This document shows positions 17,871-26,443 of a DNA stretch of 64,000 bases, one piece after another. The stretch spans positions 186,001 to 250,000 of the forward strand of contig NZ_JBKBHT010000004.1 in assembly GCF_046297595.1 (NCBI RefSeq), read 5' to 3'. Numbering within the stretch: the stretch's first letter is position 1; each line of letters starts with the position of its first letter. The notes below the pieces were generated by a model. The model had not been told where the DNA came from, ran no database searches, and saw nothing but the letters and a program-made list of their open reading frames with translations. Source of the stretch: Ferrovibrio sp046297595 (GTDB lineage Bacteria > Pseudomonadota > Alphaproteobacteria > Ferrovibrionales > Ferrovibrionaceae). The translations under genes were made by a program, and so were the position numbers.

Positions 17871-18263
17871 TTAACCGCAGTTTCCCGGCGATTTTCCCTC
17901 TTTCTGCGATTCCACCAAAAGGGCCTCTACCTTGGGATAGAAGAAATCAGCGCCGGGATACCCAATGAGTCGGCCCGACTCGTGCCCACACAGCATCAGC
18001 ACGAAGGTTGGTGTGTAGCGGATTCCAAGCCTCGGCAGATCGGCCGGCCAGGGTCCATCCAGGTCGACCCGGCGTAGAGGGGCAAGGTGGCCTTCCGCGG
18101 ATTTGTCGTAACCGGGGCCGATGTCCCGGTGCCAGGCCCGGCACCAGGCGCAATCCGCGCGCTCGAACATGATCAGTTCCATGGTCTGGGCACGCGGCGA
18201 GGCGGCGGCGGCCAAGGCAATCATAATAACACAAATGAATTGTGTAACGCGGATAAATATCAT
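17871..18263 (-). CDS. soxS: SoxS-like periplasmic thioredoxin
   Basis: First gene of the sox cluster on the minus strand, 130 residues. It has an N-terminal signal peptide (cleavage near SPRAQ) and a CAWC redox motif at residues 38-41. The size and position ahead of soxX match SoxS, a thiol-disulfide protein needed for full Sox activity in Paracoccus. The 119-nt gap before soxX may contain a second promoter. The ribosome-binding site is weak. An internal ATG at 18224 would truncate the signal peptide and is less likely. Confidence 0.75.
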   Translation of the reverse strand: MIFIRVTQFICVIMIALAAAASPRAQTMELIMFERADCAWCRAWHRDIGPGYDKSAEGHLAPLRRVDLDGPWPADLPRLGIRYTPTFVLMLCGHESGRLIGYPGADFFYPKVEALLVESQKEGKSPGNCG

Positions 18264-18329
18264 ACTCTGACGTTATTTCAGGCTCCGCATGCGATCAATA
18301 GCCGGGCCGGCCAAAGGGGAGAGAAACAG

Positions 18330-19244
18330 ATGTCGCTTCGTCACAGTCTTGCATTCAGTCTGGCCGTGATTCTGCCGCTCGTTGGTTTCACCGCAGTACA
18401 GGCCGAGCCGGTGCGTCTGGTCCATGAAGGGCGTGGTCTCGATGGCGAACTGAAGCTGGCTGCCGGCAAGGCGCCGCGGGACGGCATCATGGTCCTGGTG
18501 CACGGTACGCTGGCGCATAATCGCATGGAGATCATGCAGTCCCTGCAGGAAACGCTGGCCGAACGCGGGTTATCCACCGTCGCTGTGACGTTGTCGCTCG
18601 GCGTCTCGGATCGCAAGGGCATGTATGATTGCGCAGTACCCCATCGTCACAGCAATACGCAGGCCATTGCCGAAATCGCAGCCTGGATCGACTGGGCCGG
18701 CAAGGCGGGCGCAGGCAGGATCGGCCTGCTGGGCCATTCGCGGGGCGGCGCGCAGGTGGCGTATTACGCGGCGCAGAAAGGCGAGGCCCTGCCGCCGGCC
18801 TTGCAGAAGATCGTGCTGGTGGCGCCCACCACCTTCGACCGCGCCGCGGCGCCGGCGGAGTACAAGGCGCGCTTTGGCGGCGACTTCAACGCCGTGATCG
18901 CAAAGGCGGAAGCGTTGCAGGCGGCAGGGAAGGGCGATGAGCTGCTGACCGGTACCGATTTCATGTACTGTCAGAAAACCAGCGTCGCGACGGCAACTTT
19001 CCTTGATTACCACAACGGCGACGGCCGCAACGATGCACCCAGCTTGCTGCCGCGTATCCGCCGCCCGGTATTGCTGGCGATTGCCGGCGGCGACGAGGTG
19101 GTGAAGGATCTGCCGCAGAAACTGCGGGCGGTTTCGGGGGCAGAAAAAATCCGCACCATCACGGTGGATGGTGCGGATCATTTTTTCCAGGATCTCTACG
19201 GCGAGGATCTCGCCGATGCGATTGCCAAGTTCTGGGCCGAGTAA
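18330..19244 (+). CDS. Secreted alpha/beta-hydrolase
   Basis: A 304-residue predicted periplasmic hydrolase, with a signal peptide ending VQAE at about residue 26. It shows an HGT oxyanion motif (VLVHGTLAHNR) near residue 58 and a nucleophile elbow GHSRGG with Ser137. The C-terminal histidine is probably in DGADHFF. The ATG at 18330 has a GGGGAGAG site upstream and is chosen over a longer in-frame reading. It is divergent from soxS with a 66-nt shared promoter region, so it may be co-regulated with thiosulfate oxidation. The substrate is unknown. Confidence 0.8.
   Translation: MSLRHSLAFSLAVILPLVGFTAVQAEPVRLVHEGRGLDGELKLAAGKAPRDGIMVLVHGTLAHNRMEIMQSLQETLAERGLSTVAVTLSLGVSDRKGMYDCAVPHRHSNTQAIAEIAAWIDWAGKAGAGRIGLLGHSRGGAQVAYYAAQKGEALPPALQKIVLVAPTTFDRAAAPAEYKARFGGDFNAVIAKAEALQAAGKGDELLTGTDFMYCQKTSVATATFLDYHNGDGRNDAPSLLPRIRRPVLLAIAGGDEVVKDLPQKLRAVSGAEKIRTITVDGADHFFQDLYGEDLADAIAKFWAE
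19149..19178. terminator. Bidirectional terminator hairpin inside the hydrolase gene
   Basis: The arms 19149-19160 and 19167-19178 are perfect 12-bp complements with a 6-nt loop, flanked by an A-run on the left and a T-run on the right. On the minus strand it is followed by six T residues, so it forms a standard intrinsic terminator about 70 nt past the stop of the TerC gene at 19247. It lies within the last codons of the convergent hydrolase gene. Confidence 0.7.
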
Positions 19245-19246
19245 GG

Positions 19247-19900
19247 CTAATTGCCGTTTATCATGGCCTCCAGCCCGGTCGCATCGATCACCTGGTATCC
19301 ACCGTCCCAGATCATGCGCAAGGCGACATAACCGATGATGAGCAGGCCGATATAGGCGATCCAGTGATAGCGGTCGAGCAGGCGGGCGATAAATTTCGAC
19401 GCCACCGCCATCAACGCGATCGACAACACAAGGCCGAAGCCGAGGATATAGGGATGCTCGCGGGCGGCGCCGGCCACGGCCAGAACATTGTCCAACGACA
19501 TTGAGAGGTCGGCAATGATGATCTGTGTAACCGCCTCGCGCTGGGACTTGGGCGCCGGTTTGCCGGTATCGCCATCATGGCCGCCTTCGCCTTTGGCCTG
19601 CGCACGCAATTCGCGCCACATCTTCCAGGCCACCCACAATAGCAGGATGCCGCCAGCGAGCGTCAGGCCGATGATCTGCAGCAATTGTACCGCGATGCCG
19701 GCAAACAGTATGCGCAGCACCGTAGCGGCCAGGATGCCATAGACGATGATCTTGTTGCGTTGCTGCGGCGGCAGGCCGGCAACGGCCAGGCCGATAACGA
19801 TGGCATTGTCACCCGACAGGATGACGTCGATCATGATCACCTGCAGGAATGCGCTGATATGGGATGCGGTGATCGTGTAGCCGAGCAGGGTAATGTCCAT
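19247..19900 (-). CDS. TerC-family membrane protein (YjbE-like)
   Basis: A 217-residue inner-membrane protein of the TerC superfamily with about seven helices. Conserved acidic motifs DVILSGDNAIVIG and ADLSMSLDNVLAVAG are visible and a charged loop lies in the middle. TerC proteins are linked to metal-ion export, notably manganese, or metal loading of exported enzymes; tellurite resistance is mostly a historical name. Its leader does not show the structured element seen before the other two TerC-type genes in this window. It is convergent with the hydrolase gene (2-nt gap). Confidence 0.82.
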   Translation of the reverse strand: MDITLLGYTITASHISAFLQVIMIDVILSGDNAIVIGLAVAGLPPQQRNKIIVYGILAATVLRILFAGIAVQLLQIIGLTLAGGILLLWVAWKMWRELRAQAKGEGGHDGDTGKPAPKSQREAVTQIIIADLSMSLDNVLAVAGAAREHPYILGFGLVLSIALMAVASKFIARLLDRYHWIAYIGLLIIGYVALRMIWDGGYQVIDATGLEAMINGN

Positions 19901-20105
19901 CGGACTGCCTTGGTTTTGTGCGACTCGATTTGTAGGCCTGGGAGGCGGAAAGCTGCCGCACTTTAGGGTAAAGCGCCTAAACGCTCAAATGCCGCCCCTG
20001 TTTCCGGTGCTTGCCCGTGAAATATAGATGTCGGCAGGCAGCGCGGCTTGGCGCGGGCGGTGTGCTTTGTTACCTATGTCGACCCGCATTCGCCAGACTG
20101 CAGAC

Positions 20106-20918
20106 ATGACCGATAACGTCGCGCTGTTCACTCTTGTTCCCGGCCGCACGTCGCTGCTGATCGATGTGCCTCATGCCGGTCTGGGCCTGAGCCCCGGCCT
20201 GTCCGGCCGCCTGACCGACTCTGCCTTGGGTCTGGCCGATACCGACTGGCATGTCGAGAAGCTCTATGGCTTTGCCGCCGAACTGGGTGCCGGCCTGATG
20301 GTGGCGACCCATTCGCGCTATGTGGTCGATCTCAACCGCGACCCACAGGGCCGCGCACTGTATCCCGGCGCCGACAATACCGAACTCTGCCCGACCCGTG
20401 GCTTTGACGGCGCGCCGCTCTACCGCGAGGGCGCCGAGCCCGACGCGGCGGAAGTGGCGGCTCGTGCCGTTGCCTACTGGCATCCCTATCACCAGCGACT
20501 CGAAGCCGAATTGCAGTCCATCCGTGCCCGCCATGGTTATGCCATCCTCTTGGATGGCCACAGCATCGCCGCCGAGGTGCCGCGCTTCTTCGCCGGCCGG
20601 CTGCCCGATCTCAATCTCGGCACCAATGACGGCGCCAGCTGCGATCCCGACCTTGCTGCCCGGGCCTATGCTATACTCAGCGCGGCCGAGGGCTTCAGCC
20701 ATGTGCATAACGGCAGGTTCAAGGGCGGGTTCATCACCCGCCATTACGGTCGTCCGGCCGAAGGTCTGCATGCCCTGCAGCTGGAGATCGCGCGCGATTG
20801 CTACATGGACGAGGCGCGGCTTGACCATTGGGATCCTGCCCGCGCCGCGCCGCTGGTCGCCGTGCTGCGGCGGTTGGTGGAGAACCTGTCGCAGTGGCGG
20901 CCGGCTGACCATCGCTGA
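20106..20918 (+). CDS. hutG: N-formylglutamate deformylase-like protein
   Basis: A 270-residue N-formylglutamate amidohydrolase-family protein. In histidine degradation the family converts formylglutamate to glutamate and formate. Family blocks include LIDVPHAG near the start, the ADTDWHVEKLY metal-site region, RYVVDLNRDPQG, and the LLDGHSI strand. The start at 20106 follows a region without homology and precedes the conserved domain directly. No other hut genes are adjacent, so the physiological role here is inferred only from the family. Confidence 0.85.
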   Translation: MTDNVALFTLVPGRTSLLIDVPHAGLGLSPGLSGRLTDSALGLADTDWHVEKLYGFAAELGAGLMVATHSRYVVDLNRDPQGRALYPGADNTELCPTRGFDGAPLYREGAEPDAAEVAARAVAYWHPYHQRLEAELQSIRARHGYAILLDGHSIAAEVPRFFAGRLPDLNLGTNDGASCDPDLAARAYAILSAAEGFSHVHNGRFKGGFITRHYGRPAEGLHALQLEIARDCYMDEARLDHWDPARAAPLVAVLRRLVENLSQWRPADHR

Positions 20919-20944
20919 ACGGCCATGGCGGTGAAAGGCGGATC

Positions 20945-22360
20945 ATGAGCGAGCCACCGAATGCAGGCCGAAATACTCCTCCATCTGCCTCCAAAGGCAA
21001 CGGGGGCCGCTTCCCTGCCACCCGCTGGCTGGCGCTTTTCCTTATGCTGGGCCTGCCCCAGGCGGCCATCGTGTTCCTTGCCTGGGTGGGCGGTGCGCTG
21101 ACCGACGCCTCGGCCTGGCTGATGGCCGCCGCTCTGCTGGCTGTCTCGGCATTGTTCGCTGGCTGGCATACGCGTGCCGCCTGGCGTGTGTTGCGTCGCA
21201 CCGACGAGATCCTTGGTGGCGAACCGCGCAAGAGCGGCGAATGGGACGCGCTCACCATGATCGGCGAACTCGGTGCTACGGTGGAGCGGCTGCGCCAGAC
21301 CCTGCTGGACGAGCAGGGGCAGGTGGCGCTGCACAGCACCACCTCGGATGCCATTCTTAATGCGCTGCCCGATCCGGTGCTGTTGCTGGATGGTGGCCGT
21401 AACATCGCCCGTGCCAATTTCGCCGCCCGCAAATTCTTCGGCAACGATATCATCGGCAACGATCTGGCGGTGGCCATGCGGCATCCGGCCGTGCTGGATG
21501 CCGCCGATACCGTCCTGCGCGGCGAGACGGGCATGGCCTCGGCCGACCTGACCCTGCCGGTGCCCGATGGCCGCAGTTTCAGCCTGCGCGTGGTGGCCCT
21601 GCCCGCCAGCCGCGAGGGCTCGGCCGCGGTGCTGGCGCTGCATGACCTGACTGCGCTGCGCAAGGCCGAGAAGATGCGCGCTGATTTCGTGGCCAATGCC
21701 AGCCATGAACTGCGCACGCCGCTCGCCTCGCTGGTCGGTTTCATCGAAACACTGCTGGGCCCGGCCCGTGACGACGAGGCGGCGCGCATCCGCTTCCTCG
21801 GCATCATGCGCGACCAGGCCGCGCGCATGTCGCGGCTGATCCAGGACCTGCTGTCGCTGTCGCAGATCGAGATGCGCGAACATGACCGCCCGTCGGAGAG
21901 CATCGCGCTGGCGCCGCTGCTGCGCGATGTCGCCGCCGCGCTGGAGCCGCAGGCCAAGGCCAAGAACATGCCGATCCGGCTCGATCTGGATGAAAGCCTG
22001 CCGCCGGTGCGCGGTGCGCGCGACGAACTGATGCAGGTTTTCCAGAACCTGATCGACAACGCGATCAAATACGGCCGGCCGGAAACTGCCGTCGAGGTCA
22101 CCCTGCTGCCGATGGACGGCGAGTGGCTGGAAGTGGGGGTGCGCGACCATGGCGAGGGCATTCCGCGCGAGCACCTGCCGCGGCTGACCGAACGATTCTA
22201 TCGGGTCGACTCGGCCCGCAGCCGCGACCTGGGCGGCACCGGTCTGGGCCTGGCGATCGTGAAGCACATCATCAATCGCCACCGGGGGCGGCTTGTCATT
22301 GAATCCGAGCAGGGCAAAGGCAGCAAGTTCGCTATAAGGCTGCCATTTGTTCGTATTTAG
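20945..22360 (+). CDS. phoR: Phosphate-regulon sensor histidine kinase PhoR
   Basis: A 471-residue membrane kinase that senses phosphate supply through the Pst-PhoU complex and controls PhoB. Two N-terminal transmembrane helices (about residues 28-74) are followed by a PAS domain (about 130-235). The HisKA box is NASHELRTPL with the phosphorylated His254. The HATPase domain has the N box (NLIDNAIKYG) and G boxes. It heads the locus and starts 26 nt after hutG. No Pho box was seen before it. Confidence 0.94.
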   Translation: MSEPPNAGRNTPPSASKGNGGRFPATRWLALFLMLGLPQAAIVFLAWVGGALTDASAWLMAAALLAVSALFAGWHTRAAWRVLRRTDEILGGEPRKSGEWDALTMIGELGATVERLRQTLLDEQGQVALHSTTSDAILNALPDPVLLLDGGRNIARANFAARKFFGNDIIGNDLAVAMRHPAVLDAADTVLRGETGMASADLTLPVPDGRSFSLRVVALPASREGSAAVLALHDLTALRKAEKMRADFVANASHELRTPLASLVGFIETLLGPARDDEAARIRFLGIMRDQAARMSRLIQDLLSLSQIEMREHDRPSESIALAPLLRDVAAALEPQAKAKNMPIRLDLDESLPPVRGARDELMQVFQNLIDNAIKYGRPETAVEVTLLPMDGEWLEVGVRDHGEGIPREHLPRLTERFYRVDSARSRDLGGTGLGLAIVKHIINRHRGRLVIESEQGKGSKFAIRLPFVRI

Positions 22361-22389
22361 AACCCGACAAGCGCTAGCGCGGTCTAGCG

Positions 22390-22443
22390 CTGTCATATGA
22401 TTGCAACACAAATGCAATAACCATGTCACCCGGTCGGCATAGG
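22390..22443 (+). promoter_or_regulatory. Tandem Pho boxes and -10 element of the pst promoter
   Basis: Four 7-bp repeats occur every 11 bp: CTGTCAT (22390), TTGCAAC (22401), ATGCAAT (22412) and ATGTCAC (22423). This is the spacing of PhoB direct repeats (7 bp plus 4-bp spacers), forming two adjacent Pho boxes. A CATAGG element at 22438-22443 could be the -10 hexamer, with PhoB replacing a -35 contact. Confidence 0.8.
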
Positions 22444-22555
22444 TCTTCCGCCGACCGGACGAGGTGGGCGGGGCGTCCCGATTGATGACCCCCTTCGTCC
22501 CTGCCGGTTGATCCCGGGCGCTGTTGGCGCCCTTGGCAAACACGAGAGGGAAACC

Positions 22556-23599
22556 GTGACCAAGAAAGCTCTTCTCCTTGCGGGTCTGGCGGCGATGGCG
22601 TCGCTGGCGCTCGCCGAACCGGCCGCTGCCCAGCAGGCCCGCGACCAGATCCGTATCGTCGGCTCCTCGACGGTCTATCCGTTCACCACCACCGTTGCCG
22701 AACGTTTCTCCCAGACGGGCAGCTTCAAGGCGCCGATCGTGGAAAGCACCGGCACGGGCGGCGGCATGAAGCTGTTCTGCGGCGGCGTCGGCACCCAGCA
22801 TCCCGACCTGACCAACGCCTCGCGCGCCATGACCAAGGCCGAGTTCGACACCTGCGCCGCCAACGGCGTGAAGGAAATCGTCGAGATGAAGGTTGGCTTC
22901 GACGGCATCGCCATCGCGCTGAAGAAGGGTTCCACCCCGGTGAACTTGAAGCGTGAGGAAATCTGGCTGGCCCTGGCCGCCCAGGTGCCGCAGGGCGGCA
23001 AGCTGGTACCGAATCCCTACAAGACCTGGAAGCAGATCAACGCCAGCCTGCCGGACTGGAAGATCGAAGTGATGGGCCCGCCCCCGACCTCGGGCACCCG
23101 TGACAGCTTCGTCGAACTGGTTATGGATCACGGCTGCAAGGCCTTCCCGGAGATCAAGGCGATCACCGACAAGAAGGCCATGGGCGCCGCCTGCGCCAAG
23201 ATCCGCGAGGATGGCGCCTTCATCGAGGCCGGCGAGAACGACAACCTGATCGTGCAGCGTCTGGCCTCGGGTCAGACCGGCGTGATGGGCGTGTTCGGCT
23301 ATTCCTTCCTGGAAGAGAACGCCGACAAGCTGATGGGTGCCAAGGTCGACGGCGTCGAGCCGGATTTCGACACCATCTCGAGCGGCAAGTATCCGGTGTC
23401 GCGTCCGCTCTTCGTCTATGCCAAGAAGGCCCATATCGGCGTCGTTCCGGGCATCAAGGAGTTCCTGGCCGAATACACCAGCGACCGTGCCATGGCGCAG
23501 GGCGGCTACCTTGAGAAGAAGGGCCTGGTTGCCATGCCGAAGGCGGAAATGGAAAAGGTCCGCTCGCAGGTGCTGAGCCTCACCAACCTGGCCATGTAA
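22556..23599 (+). CDS. pstS: Phosphate-binding protein PstS
   Basis: Periplasmic high-affinity phosphate receptor of the PstSCAB transporter, 347 residues. A GTG start at 22556 is chosen because a GAGAGGG site lies just upstream and a signal peptide ending AAAQQ follows. The first strand IRIVGSSTVYPF and the TSGTRDSF phosphate loop are both conserved in PstS. It is directly downstream of the Pho boxes, so it should be strongly induced on phosphate starvation. Confidence 0.94.
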   Translation: MTKKALLLAGLAAMASLALAEPAAAQQARDQIRIVGSSTVYPFTTTVAERFSQTGSFKAPIVESTGTGGGMKLFCGGVGTQHPDLTNASRAMTKAEFDTCAANGVKEIVEMKVGFDGIAIALKKGSTPVNLKREEIWLALAAQVPQGGKLVPNPYKTWKQINASLPDWKIEVMGPPPTSGTRDSFVELVMDHGCKAFPEIKAITDKKAMGAACAKIREDGAFIEAGENDNLIVQRLASGQTGVMGVFGYSFLEENADKLMGAKVDGVEPDFDTISSGKYPVSRPLFVYAKKAHIGVVPGIKEFLAEYTSDRAMAQGGYLEKKGLVAMPKAEMEKVRSQVLSLTNLAM

Positions 23600-23606
23600 G
23601 CCAATC

Positions 23607-23644
23607 GCCGGCGGCCGGCCAGCCCGGCCGTCGGCACCTCTTTT
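23607..23644 (+). terminator. Attenuator hairpin between pstS and pstC
   Basis: The arms 23607-23618 and 23624-23635 pair over 12 positions (11 Watson-Crick and one G-T) with a 5-nt loop, followed shortly by a run of four T. It lies 8 nt past the pstS stop. Partial termination here would give more PstS than membrane subunits. Confidence 0.6.
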
Positions 23645-23691
23645 GACTATGTGTTTTTTGATTAAGCGCGCATAACCGCCGGGGAAGACCG

Positions 23692-25074
23692 ATGTCGCTG
23701 TCGCTGCTGTTAGTCGTCTTGCTCGGCCTGACTATCGCCGGCTATTTCCTCGGCAAGTCGCGCTCTCTCGCTCTCACCGGCGGCCAGGTCCGCGGGCTAC
23801 ATTCCCTGCCGATGTTCTACGGCTGGTATGTGGTGCTGTGGTGCGGTCTGCCCACATTGCTGCTGTTCGGGGCCTGGGTCGCTTTGGAAGACTCGGTGGT
23901 GCGCAGTCTGGTGGTGGCCGAACTGCCCGAGGCGATCCGCAGCCTGCCCGCCGACCGCCTCGGCCTCGTCATCACCGATATTCGCAATTTCGCCTACGGC
24001 AATATCCCGCTGGACAAGGCCGACCCGGCGATCCGCCCCGTGGTGGATCACTACATCTCCCTGCACCAGACCGGCAATGCCGCGCTCTGGGTCATCGTTC
24101 TCTGTCTCGGTATTGCGGGCATCCTGTTCGGACGCAGCCGCATCGCGCCGGATTTCCGTGCCCGCAACCGGGTGGAAAGCACCGCCAACGTCCTGCTGAT
24201 CGTCAGTTCCACCATTGCCGTGATGACCACCATCGGCATCGTGTTGTCGCTGGTCTTCGAGGCGCTGCGTTTCTTCGCCGCGGTCAATCCGCTGGAATTC
24301 CTGTTCGGGCTGACCTGGTCGCCGCAGATGGCCATCCGGGCCGAGCAGGTCGGCTCGTCCGGCGCTTTCGGCGCCGTGCCGCTCTTCGCGGGCACCCTGC
24401 TGATCGCGGCCATCGCCATGATCGTGGCGGTGCCGGTCGGCCTGATGGCCGCCGTCTACATGGCGGAATATGCAGGCCCGAAGGTGCGGGCCTGGGCCAA
24501 GCCGGCGCTGGAAGTCCTGGCCGGCATTCCCACTGTGGTCTACGGCTTCTTCGCCGCGCTGACCGTGGCGCCCTTTATCCGTGCGGCCGGTGAAAGCATT
24601 GGTCTTGAAGTTGCCTCGCAGTCTGCCCTGGCTGCCGGCCTGGTGATGGGCATCATGATCATCCCGTTCGTCTCCTCGCTGTCGGACGACGTGATCAATG
24701 CCGTGCCGCAAAGCCTGCGCGACGGCTCCTATGGTCTGGGTGCAACCCACTCGGAAACCATCAAGCGGGTGATCCTGCCGGCCGCGCTGCCGGGCATCGC
24801 CGCCTCGGTCATTCTCGCTTTCAGCCGCGCGCTGGGCGAAACGATGATCGTGGTGATGGCCGCCGGTCTGGCGGCAAACCTGACGGCGAATCCCTTCGCG
24901 GCGGTAACCACCGTGACCGTCCATATCGCCTCGCTTCTGGTCGGCGACCAGGAATTCGACAGCCCGAAAACCCTGGCGGCCTTTGCGCTTGGTCTGGTGC
25001 TGTTCGTCGTCACCCTGGCGCTCAACATCGTTGCCCTGCGCATCGTCAAGAAATATCGGGAGCAATATGACTGA
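23692..25074 (+). CDS. pstC: Phosphate ABC permease PstC
   Basis: Inner-membrane permease, 460 residues, longer than the E. coli protein. It has an extra N-terminal membrane and periplasmic region of about 200 residues that is common in alphaproteobacterial PstC. The C-terminal half carries the ABC permease core with the EAA-type loop (GLGATHSETIKRVILP) for contact with PstB. The stop overlaps the pstA start by 8 nt, implying coupling. Confidence 0.93.
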   Translation: MSLSLLLVVLLGLTIAGYFLGKSRSLALTGGQVRGLHSLPMFYGWYVVLWCGLPTLLLFGAWVALEDSVVRSLVVAELPEAIRSLPADRLGLVITDIRNFAYGNIPLDKADPAIRPVVDHYISLHQTGNAALWVIVLCLGIAGILFGRSRIAPDFRARNRVESTANVLLIVSSTIAVMTTIGIVLSLVFEALRFFAAVNPLEFLFGLTWSPQMAIRAEQVGSSGAFGAVPLFAGTLLIAAIAMIVAVPVGLMAAVYMAEYAGPKVRAWAKPALEVLAGIPTVVYGFFAALTVAPFIRAAGESIGLEVASQSALAAGLVMGIMIIPFVSSLSDDVINAVPQSLRDGSYGLGATHSETIKRVILPAALPGIAASVILAFSRALGETMIVVMAAGLAANLTANPFAAVTTVTVHIASLLVGDQEFDSPKTLAAFALGLVLFVVTLALNIVALRIVKKYREQYD

Positions 25075-26398
25075 TATCCTCATCGACAATATTGCCCCCG
25101 CCGCGCCGGCCCAGACGGCGGGCATCCATATGAGCGAAGCTGCGTCGCGGCGCCTGAAGGGGCGTTATGCCGCCGAACGGCGCTTCAGGCTGTGGGGCAT
25201 CGCTGCGATTGTGTTTTCGCTGCTTTCCCCGGCGATACTGCTGTTCACCATCCTGAGCAGTGGCTTCACCGCTTTCCGCCAGACCCATGTCCGGCTGGAA
25301 CTCGATCTGAAAGCCGAGCAGATCGCACCGGTCGGCACCACCGATCCCCGCCAGATCATGCAGGGCAATTACGGCACGATCATCCTGCAGGCGCTGCAGC
25401 AGCGCTTTCCTGAGGTGCAGAGCCGTGGCGAGCGCCGCCGGCTGCAGGCTTTGGTCAGTTCTGGCGCCGAGCCGCAGGTCGGCCGCATGGTGGTGGAAAA
25501 CCCGGCCCTCATAGGTCAGAAGGTGGCCATGTGGTTGCCGACCTCCTCCGACATCGACATGTTCGTGAAAAAGCAGGTCGATACTGATGCGCCTGAGGAT
25601 GAACGTCGGGTCAAGGACAACCAGGTCGGCTGGATCAACGCCCTGAAGGCCAGCGGCGACCTCGAATTGCAGTTCAATACCCGCTTCTTCACCGGCGCCG
25701 ACAGCCGCGAGGCGGAGCTGGTCGGCATCTGGGGCGGCGTCGTCGGCTCCTTCTATACCCTGCTGGTGACGCTGCTGGTGGCATTCCCGCTTGGCATTAT
25801 GGCGGCGATCTATCTTGAGGAATTCGCCCCCAAGAACCGTTGGACCGAGATGATCGAGGTCAACATCAACAATCTCGCCGCGGTGCCATCCATCGTCTTC
25901 GGCCTGCTTGGCCTGGCCGTCTTCATCGGTTTCTTCGGCATGCCGCGCTCCGCACCGATGGTCGGCGGCCTGGTGCTGGCGCTGATGAGCCTGCCGACCA
26001 TAATCATTGCCGCCCGTGCGGCGTTACGCGCCGTGCCGCCATCCATTCGTCATGGCGCGCTGGCGCTGGGGGCCTCGCCGCTACAGGTGGTGCTGCATCA
26101 TGTCCTGCCGCTTGGCATGCCAGGTATCCTGACCGGAACGATTATTGCCATGGCGCAGGCGCTGGGCGAGACCGCGCCGCTGCTGATGATCGGCATGGTG
26201 GCCTTCATCGTCGACATTCCGGCCACGCCGGTGGATGCGGCCACGGTTATGCCGGTGCAGATCTTCATGTGGGCGGATAGCGCCGAGCGCGGCTTCGTCG
26301 AGAAGACGTCGGCCGCCATCATAGTCCTGCTGCTCTTTTTGCTGGCGATGAACCTGATCGCCATCCTGCTCCGCAAGAAGTTTGAGCGGCGCTGGTAG
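25067..26398 (+). CDS. pstA: Phosphate ABC permease PstA
   Basis: Second permease, 443 residues, with the long N-terminal extension (DUF3333-type, roughly residues 30-220) found in alphaproteobacterial PstA. The permease core follows from about residue 220, including an EAA-type loop (LALGASPLQVVLHHVLP). The ATG at 25067 lies inside the end of pstC and has a GGGAG site. It forms the channel with PstC. Confidence 0.93.
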   Translation: MTDILIDNIAPAAPAQTAGIHMSEAASRRLKGRYAAERRFRLWGIAAIVFSLLSPAILLFTILSSGFTAFRQTHVRLELDLKAEQIAPVGTTDPRQIMQGNYGTIILQALQQRFPEVQSRGERRRLQALVSSGAEPQVGRMVVENPALIGQKVAMWLPTSSDIDMFVKKQVDTDAPEDERRVKDNQVGWINALKASGDLELQFNTRFFTGADSREAELVGIWGGVVGSFYTLLVTLLVAFPLGIMAAIYLEEFAPKNRWTEMIEVNINNLAAVPSIVFGLLGLAVFIGFFGMPRSAPMVGGLVLALMSLPTIIIAARAALRAVPPSIRHGALALGASPLQVVLHHVLPLGMPGILTGTIIAMAQALGETAPLLMIGMVAFIVDIPATPVDAATVMPVQIFMWADSAERGFVEKTSAAIIVLLLFLLAMNLIAILLRKKFERRW

Positions 26399-26443
26399 AA
26401 TCAATCGAAAATCTTGCCTCCCCAGGATCAACAAGGATCTGTT

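Noticed and set aside
10680..18263. Sox cluster as a recently acquired island
   Set aside because: No integrase, tRNA, flanking repeats or visible composition shift. It looks native.
19962..19981. TTTAGG/CCTAAA inverted repeat between TerC and hutG
   Set aside because: Only 6-bp arms with an 8-nt spacer; expected by chance in a window of this size.
20801..23434. 877-codon open frame on the minus strand
   Set aside because: It lies opposite phoR and pstS, both strongly recognisable. The frame is open because of high-G+C codon bias and has low-complexity composition.
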